Shown piece after piece: positions 56,500-64,000 of a stretch of DNA of 64,000 nucleotides. The stretch comes from Malachius bipustulatus (taxonomy: Eukaryota; Arthropoda; Insecta; Coleoptera; Melyridae). Position 1 is the stretch's first letter. Each line of letters begins with the position of its first letter. Under the pieces are notes generated by a model, which was given only the letters and a program-made list of their open reading frames with translations, was not told the origin of the DNA and searched no databases. The stretch spans positions 33,329,579-33,393,578 of the forward strand of contig OU342638.1 of assembly GCA_910589415.1 (NCBI GenBank), given 5' to 3'. Position numbers and translations under genes: made by a program.

Positions 56500-58347
56500 C
56501 AGTTTTCGTTTGCAAGACTCTCCAAAAAGAAACATGACAGAAGCAACTGTTCTAACGATGGAGGATAAAAAGTTATTGCTTCATCGTGTTTTATGACGAA
56601 GAGAAATCATTTTTCCTGAATGATATTACTGAAATATTTTGCCGAAAAGATGGTTCCATTATTGTGTTACATACCTATAATCGCTTTACCTACTTTCAAA
56701 CAATAGATTTTTTAATTATTGCAAAAATTGGTGTTTTTTTATTGTTCTTGATATTTTCATATTCATGACCGTTTGTAATTATTAATAATCATGCGTTTGT
56801 CTATTTGTGCTTCCACACGACCTGTACGCATATTTATTAAAAACGTCTTCTTGAATTGCAGTGCCGTGGCTAGCAGATTTTTCATTATTTCGCGCATCTG
56901 CTTTTATAAAACCGTTCTTCGAAATTTTGATAAAAAAATTATGTATACACCAACAAACGAAGAAAAAAAATTATAACAAAACAATTCATCCTATCGATTT
57001 TTCGACACAAAGCTCTATAGCAAGATAACCCCACCACTCTCTTACTTATCACTTTAAACAACCATTTTTTTGGACGTTAATAAAGACTTATGACTGTTCC
57101 AAAATATGACGGTGCTAACAATGTAACGATTCATTGGCGTTACATCGGTTTTAAAACAATAACCACTTTAAAACGGCTAGCGACCTCTGTTTTCCAGCGA
57201 CCGTACCTAGAATATTGTTCTGGAATAAGGATACGCGATTCCCTAATAGGCCTGAATTGAAAGAATACTCGAGCTGGCGGAAAATGACGTAATAATAGGA
57301 AAATAGAAGGGAACACCCAGAACACCGAATGAGCAGGGACTCATACGAGTATCGCGGAGCGGAGAAGAAACGCTGATCGCGTCTCCGCGAATTTCTCTAT
57401 TAAAGAGAGATATCCTACCTTTATCTCTTTAATTACCCAAATACCTTTCTCTTATGTAATCGTGCTCTATTTAACAAGCTCGAGCTATTTCTACAACGCG
57501 GCGTAGTAGAAAACGAACAAGCGGTTTTAATTAATGTGCGAATTAAAAAAATCGCGACAGCGGCCATTTTGGACGCTCCTACCTACAACTGTATAACTCA
57601 TAGATTTTACCTCTAATTCCGTGTGTGTATTGGAGCGAGTCGACCAGTCAACATGCTTCACATTTTCTCCCCATAACAGTATAAACGAGAATTTCTGATT
57701 GCAGCGATATAATAAAACTTGATTCCCACCTCTCGCGCAATGAAGATCATTTTCATTTGGAGAACTACTTGATATTTATAGGAACATGTGAGAAGAAATC
57801 TACGACTGTTACCAGTGCATTTTAGGTCGCCTTGGGATTTTTTCAGAACTTACCTATTCCTGAGCAGTCTAATAGTAGAAGAAGACAATCTGGGAGATAC
57901 CACGTATCGATCTATACTTTGAGTGTTCTTTTAAAGCTTCGGAATTCACTAGTTAGGGTACACAGTGTATCAGGAGAGGCACATTCCGGCGACCAAACTG
58001 CAACCAACAACACGTTTTTTTTAGAGAAGTTGCAGCATAGTAAAGAAAATCGACACGAACCTTTCACAGTGAATTTAGATCAGAAAGAATTGATGCAAAC
58101 GATCTTTGGGGAATGGAATAATAAAATCGGGGCGCCACTGACTATGTTCACGCAACCGTTAGAAATCTTTTATGAATAATGAAAGATTTTGGTTGTTAGT
58201 TCTAGAATCAATTAGCTGTCCATCGAATTGACCCAAAGACCTAACCTGGCAAAAAATTATTTAAAGACAGAGAGAGGTGCTGAGATTGCCGAGGTGGTTT
58301 GTCTCTTAATAAAGAAAGTGATCGGGAATTGTAAAGATTTCTTAAAG
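56500..58347 (+). promoter_or_regulatory. FAR-D upstream region
   Basis: It aligns in blocks with 31285-32510 upstream of FAR-C, showing that the duplication included about 1.2-1.8 kb of 5' flank. No clear TATA/initiator pair is visible. A non-coding leader immediately before the FAR-D ATG is possible (GATCGGGAATTGTAAAGATT, matching FAR-C). Confidence 0.45.
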
Positions 58348-61338
58348 ATGGAAACTCCAACGATAAGGGAGTTTTTCTCAAACAAAAACGTTTTTATCAC
58401 AGGAGGTAGTGGTTTTATCGGTAAAGTTTTGATAGAAAAACTTCTCAGGTCAGTTCCAGAATTGGGGAACGTTTACGTCCTTCTAAGACCGAAGAAAGGT
58501 AAATCTTTGGAGGAAAGAATCAAAATCATCACTGATCTACCTGTAAGTTGTTGTTCTAAAAAAAATGTTGAACGATTTTTAAAATGATTGTTTCTAATAG
58601 TTATTCGATCTTCTGAGAAGTCGAAATTCTGATACTCTAAAGAAGATTAAGCCCATAAAAGGCGACGTGCGGGAAATTGGTTTAGGTAAGTAATTGGTCT
58701 TCTTTTGGAGACACTTAAGTAAGTTTCTTCAGGGATAAGCAAGGAAGATGAGCAAATATTAATGAACGAAGTCGACATTATTTTTCACGCGGCTGCTTCT
58801 GTGCGTTTTGACGAACCTCTTAGCGATGCTATTATCATGAACACCAGAGGGACCAGGGAAGTTGTACGTCTCGCTCAAAAAATGAAGAACCTTTTGGTTA
58901 TGGTGCACATCTCGACGGCGTATTGTCATACTGACAGGTTTGTTGCTTGAAAGTTTCCCGTAAATTTTGCGATATAAAATCTTAACTTTCAGAGAGGTAA
59001 TAGATGAATGTCTGTACCCAGCTCATGTGGACTGGCGTGAGGCCATAAAATTGGCCGAAACTTTGGACAGCTACACTTTGGACGTGTTAAGTGCTAAATA
59101 TATCGATAAGCAACCGAACACTTACACTTTCAGTAAGTCTTTATCAGAGCACGTCGCGGATGATTTGTGCAAAGAGAAAGAAATTCCTCTCGTCATTGTG
59201 AGGCCATCAATTGGTGAGTAGTTGAATTATTGCAACTCAAAAACTGACCTGGTAACTTCAATTTTACGAACTCTTTGGTCGGCGCTGTGACAATTCTTAT
59301 TGTTGCTATTGGTACTCAGTTTTAAAATTTCAGTGACTTCATCATTGAAGGAGCCCATGCCTGGTTGGATTGATAACTTCAATGGACCTATTGGTATAAT
59401 GATGGGGGCTGCTACAGGTAATTTATGAAAATAAAAATTAAAGTGGACCAAAAACCAGATAAATGTCCCTTTTCAATGTAAATATATATTTATTTATTTA
59501 AGGTGTTTTACGTACTTGGCATATCGGCAGGAACGCCAAAATGGATTTTTGGCCGGTAGATATCGTCGTTAAAATTATTCTCTGCGCAACATGGGCAAAA
59601 AACATGGAGAAGTGAGTGCACGATTTATTTTTAAGATTATTTTTTGTTCTCTCACAACCGATCGCATAGGTATAGCTTCCTCTCACTCTTCTGATTAGAA
59701 GGGGAACCGATAAAAAAAATGAATTAATTAATTTGCATTTCCCCATAGGAGTTCAGTAGAAAAAATGGAAACTTCTGTCTACAACGCGACAAGCCGCAAA
59801 TTTTTTTTCTCTGTGCGTGATTTCGTCGACATGGCAATGAGATCGAGAAAAACACACAACGTCCATCAAATGCTATGGTACCCTGATGGGAAGGTCACCA
59901 AATGTCGCTATAATTACTTTCTCAAACTCGTCTTTTATCAACTTTTGCCCGCTTTGGTCGTCGATGGAATCCTCAGAATGATCAACAGGAAACCCATGTG
60001 AGTAGACTTTGAGATGGGGAGAGCGATACTTGTTGACTTTGCAGGTGGAAATTTTATTTAAGATTTTTGCAAACGGGAGTCACCAGAATTTGGAAAATAT
60101 TTCAATTTTCAGTTGCCATTATTATCGCTAACAAGAAAAAATGTGCTCATTCAAAGACCATTTTTAGGGTTTTCCTATTAGCCCTTAAATGTAGATCATA
60201 GCAATGACCAGTCTTGTAATGATCAAGAAGGCCACCATGAAAATTAAAGCCGATAAGGCAACACTTCCTCCGACGGGCAATAAAGCTGAAGATTACGTTC
60301 TGGTAAGCGGTTCGACCGAGAAAAAACTGGAAATAAAAGGACTGGTTTGTTAAGAAGATGAAATTATGGATCTTATAGAACGCCGAATTATTCATTAACC
60401 AAAAAAAGCTCTTCGTTGATTCACGTGCGCAATTGTTTCTCTCTAGTAGCGCCCTAACTGGCTCAATGGTTCCCTTAACCAGTCTTCTTTCTCTTATTAG
60501 CTTTTCCGACGCTCGTCTCAACTCCACTGACTGAAGTAAACTATGCCTACCGAAAGCGTTCCTCATATACCTACGTTATACTTGGCAGACGAATTACCGA
60601 ATTAGTGTCGTGAACCTGTTGCTTTCTAGAAGGACTTTTCAGGAAATAGTGCGCTGTGATTTATCCTCACTTGTTCCCGTAACCAAATAACAAATTGTGC
60701 TTTAAAATATGATTAAGATGATCGTGTTCGTGTTTCATTTGAAAGTTCTGACGCGTTAGCTAGGAAACCCTTTATTTGGTCTCGAGAAGGGGTGAAAATC
60801 GAGAATTGATAATTATTTTTGCCTAATAAGATGATTTTTCTAACATTCTTCCGACTTTGTAGTTTTTTTTAAAGTTGATTACGTTTTTCTTAGGTTGTTG
60901 AAATTACAAAGGAAAATATTCATAGCCAGCTTGGCCCTGCGATATTTTATGTCAAACGAGTGGAAGTTTTTAAATGGAAAAGCTCTGGAGTTGGATTTAA
61001 AGATAAAGGACGAAGATATTGAGGATTTCGGCTTCGATGTTCGATCCGTTCCCGTTTTTGGATACTTTCAAAGTGGTTTGGCAGGTGCAAAAAAGTATTT
61101 GTTAATGGAGGATTTGGATGATCCCGAAAAAGCGCAAAGAAAAATCGCCAGGTGAGATGAAATTTTTTGAAATTTTCGTGCTGCAATTTTGAAAATTTCT
61201 AGAATGCATCTTTTGTACCAAGCTTGGAACGTTTTATGGTACGTCGCCCTGTTTTACATTTTAATTTACAAAAAGGATGTGTTAGGCTGGCTGTCAAACT
61301 GTTTGGGGGATGTTTACACTTATTTCGTCATCGTTTAA
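58348..61338 (+). CDS. Fatty acyl-CoA reductase, FAR-D (nine exons)
   Basis: Exons: 58348-58542, 58601-58685, 58733-58937, 58993-59213, 59334-59417, 59503-59611, 59749-59997, 60894-61151, 61203-61338; GT-AG throughout, 1,542 nt, 513 residues. Exon lengths equal those of FAR-A except exon 7 (249 against 252) and exon 9. TGGSGFIGK, the Y-T-F-S-K active site and the FAR_C domain with terminal hydrophobic segment ([12 protein letters not shown]) are intact. Exons 5-9 differ most from A and B (for example [18 protein letters not shown]), so it is a distinct paralogue and the complete partner of truncated FAR-C. Introns are compact. The ATG is set by [10 protein letters not shown], shared with FAR-C; an open frame continues upstream without a better ATG. 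Confidence 0.95.
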
Positions 61339-62242
61339 AGTGAAATTGAAATCAACAATTCTGAGGCGGTCAACTTTATGCTATTTCATCAGGGGAAAGT
61401 ATATTCTCTCTATAAGTGCTTATGTAAAATATATTTGATGGCTAGTAGAGAAAATGATGTTGCCCCAAGAGAACGATTGTAATAATATGTTTATATGATC
61501 GACTTGGTTGGAGTCTGGGTTCTAATGGTTTGTCACTGTTTTCTTGATACAAAATAATATCAAATAATCAAGGGGAGCGGTCATTAAAAACCCGAAAAGG
61601 CCGTTGTTCTTAATGACGGCCGCGAAGTGAGGTTTCACAACTTATAGAGTGTCTGCAAACGTATGGTTGCGCAAAACCTTGCATTCTCTCTAATACCATA
61701 AAATATATTATTATTTATAATAGTTTTAATTTTTTGTAAAAAATATAAAGCCGTCTTGGTAAAATGTAATAAAATCTTGAAAACAACGATCTTATTGTGT
61801 GATTTCCCAGACTGTTTTAGATCAGCTGGAAGATATTATTAGAAATATTGCAAATTTTATTGCACTAGTAAATCAAATTTAAAATAATTTTCCTCCAATC
61901 TTGTTAATTTCGTTTAAAAGTTTTTTCTATCTTGCTTCTACAAGGGTTCAAAAAATAGCAATTTTTTCATAAATTCAAAGGGCCGCCATTTTGAAACGAC
62001 TTGACAGATTTTGCTCAAACGCAATACCAAACCACTGCTTATGGATATCCTACTCCCACAAAAATTTCAGTCCCCTAGATAAACCTGCAACCTGAAATTA
62101 GATGAAAAGAACCGGATTTTGTCAGCCAAAAGTCGTTCGTTTGAAACGAACTTTCTCGAAACGAACCGATGTTGATTTTGGATTTAAATCTCTAATTTCG
62201 TTAAGATAACTAGCTGGAAGCTGTTAACAGGCACGGGAAAAG
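61339..62242. other. FAR-D 3' flank with old repeat fragments
   Basis: AATAAAATCTTG near 61768 is a possible poly(A) signal. 61570-61675 is the inverted relative of 17810-17905. 61858-62120 is a diverged internal fragment of the 1.3-kb repeat family (GGCCGCCATTTTGAAACGAC block). No gene seen. Confidence 0.55.
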
Positions 62243-63546
62243 ATAAAAAACCTTCTTGCGCATCAATCGCAGAAATAGTGTATTTTTATGCGATTCAATA
62301 ATAAATATTTTCTTCCTATTTTTTTTTTTATAATGAATATAATGAAAAAATAATCCGATTTTTTTTGGGAAAACTCCACCTACCTACCAAAAAAAAAGAA
62401 TGATCCTCTCGTGGTTTCGAACCCGCACCAACAGTTTGCTACGCAAGGGTGTAATGAACTGAGCCACAGTGCGTTTCAAATTTGTAGTGCTGATCGCGTA
62501 GGTATATGTAGTACGTCAGGTACCTACACCTACACATTTTATTTTTTAAACTAGTCATATCTTAGTTATTAAAAAACCAATTTGAATACTTTTTTCACCT
62601 GCATGTAGGTGATTTAATTGTCGTTGCGATTGCTCTTCTAATTTTCAGAACCATTCATAATTGAATGTGAAAAAAAATAAAAAAGAAATTGCGAACCATT
62701 TCATCGATTTAATAATTTTATATAAGTGTAAGCTAATTTTGCACAAGCGAAAAACTTTTTTATTTTCCGTTTAAAGTGCTACATTAATCGAGGCGAATTG
62801 AAGCTAAGACATCAAAATATATGTTAAAGAAAAAAAAAATGAAAAATTTCGGTTCAACTTCTTCAAAAATGGACTCATAAACGGTTATAGAAATTTACAC
62901 ATTTTTACCCTTTTCCTACCCACGACACTGGCTTATTAATGGAAAATATGCTAATTTTATTGCATTAACTCAAATTTCCAATAATTTTCATTCAAATCCT
63001 GTTAATTTGATTTCAAAGTTTTTTCGCCATCTTGCTCATACAGGGGTTCAAAAAATAGTAAATTTTCCGAAAATTCAAATGGTCGCCATTTTGAAACGGC
63101 TCGGCCGATTTTGCTCAAGTGCAATACCAGACCACTACTTGTGGACATCTTACTCTCACAAAAATTTCAGCCCCCTAGATTGAAAACTGCGGCCAGAAAC
63201 CGTGCCTCAAGGACCGGATTTTTGGAACTTTGAAAGGACACCCTGTAGAAGTAACGTGACTTTTGGAAATTGTTTCAACGAAAATCTAACGTCATTCCAA
63301 AGATTTACAAGAATCCAAAATTTCGTTCACTAATCTTGAAAGATAAAGCTACAGGAGCGTTTTGAAAATCGAAATTTCACGTTTTTGGAGAAATATACAT
63401 ATATTATATCGTGGGCAGGTGAATTTTGGAAAACCACTTTTTCGTGATCTGGGGGTCAGGATCGGTGGACATTTGGTGAGTTTGGGTGATTTTCGAAAAG
63501 TGATGTCGTCCTCATTAGTGTATTTTTTTGTTAAAAAATACACTAA
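62243..63546. repeat. 1.3-kb repeat family, copy 3 (uninterrupted)
   Basis: The only copy without an insertion at the ATATACATATATTATATCG site (about 63396-63414). It has the same ends as copy 1, including the terminal TAGTGTATTTTTTTG hairpin, and carries the tRNA-like segment at 62400-62473. Confidence 0.85.
62400..62473 (-). repeat. tRNA-like segment of repeat copy 3
   Basis: Identical layout to 43153-43226: A-box-like and B-box sequences on the minus strand without pairing acceptor ends. Confidence 0.5.
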
Positions 63547-64000
63547 AAGATAAAATTTTCTCGTGCGCGCGATGCACCTCTCAGGTGATGTCCATTTCTC
63601 GATCAAAGGTCTATACTTTGAAGAAAAAAGTCGCTAGGAATTTTAGTTCAGGAAAACGATTCAATTTTTGATGTGATAAGGTACGCGTAAATTTCGGGTA
63701 GCCGTAGGTAGATGAATACGCAACGACCATCAAGCAAAGAATTTATTCGGAGAGACTGCCTTTGCATTAAATTGCGGTTGACTTCATATTTGTATTGTAA
63801 CATATCGAACCCGGGTCCGTTCGTCTTTCGCGAAAAGCCATTGTGATCGTCTATTTACCTCTGGGTTTCCCCTAATAGGACCGCTGTGATTTTTTCGTTG
63901 TGTTTACCGTAGTTTTTACCGTAGTCACCCCTGCTCTTTGATTGAGGTATGCCAGGATTACTATGGCCGAAACGGATGCGCAAAAGAACCTACTATGACT
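63547..64000. other. Right-edge sequence, possible 5' region of a further gene
   Basis: The base composition becomes less AT-rich. An ATG at 63963 opens only an 11-codon frame (MAETDAQKNLL, then TGA) before the window ends. Nothing further can be supported. Confidence 0.2.

Noticed and set aside
60147..60566. 139-residue minus-strand frame in FAR-D intron 7
   Set aside because: Intronic, no domain, and no splice or promoter support; probably chance.
63963..63998. Start of a further gene at the right edge
   Set aside because: The ATG frame closes after 11 codons and no donor or domain can be seen before the window ends.

Overview
This is a eukaryotic nuclear window, AT-rich, with spliced genes, short (about 50-60 bp) and long introns, and many transposon-derived repeats. 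The protein families and the density of small foldback/MITE elements point to an insect, probably a beetle; that placement is inference.

Left part (0.6-16.7 kb), ordinary conserved genes: a single-exon NADH-cytochrome b5 reductase-like gene (minus, 623-1558); the ribosomal protein gene RpS3A (plus, five exons, 4758-8269), which carries two box C/D snoRNA-like sequences of one family in introns 2 and 3; and, tail-to-tail with it, a 20-exon gene (minus, 8414-16744) for an axonemal dynein accessory subunit of the DNAI7/CASC1 family, with an unusually long Lys/Glu-rich N-terminus. Intron 18 of that gene holds a 2.7-kb satellite-like tandem array. A block just upstream of its start carries 13 same-strand GTTGCC motifs between two perfect 16-bp direct repeats.

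Middle and right part (21-61 kb), a fatty acyl-CoA reductase (FAR) cluster, all on plus: FAR-A (21569-29665), truncated FAR-C (32511-32917), FAR-B (39514-48965) and FAR-D (58348-61338). A and B are close sister copies, and C and D are a second pair. The order A-C-B-D implies that a two-gene A-C block was duplicated in tandem and that C later lost everything after exon 2. FAR-A, -B and -D assemble into complete 516-, 514- and 513-residue proteins with the same nine-exon structure. FARs reduce fatty acyl-CoA to fatty alcohol with NADPH, feeding wax, cuticular lipid or pheromone synthesis.

The rest is repeat: palindromic foldback elements, many with TACAG(G/T)GTG-like ends and TA target duplications; a 1.3-kb repeat family with a tRNA-like segment (three copies and an old fragment); two inverted copies of another roughly 1-kb repeat at 18.6-19.6 and 37.1-38.2 kb; a degenerate LINE (51.6-53.9 kb) and a second LINE relic; and a solo LTR whose empty site survives in the paralogous intron of FAR-A. 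Comparing the paralogous introns dates several insertions to after the duplication. I found no clear novel multi-gene system. The most unusual signals are the GTTGCC block upstream of the ciliary gene, the dimeric satellite inside that gene, and the empty/filled-site pairs.
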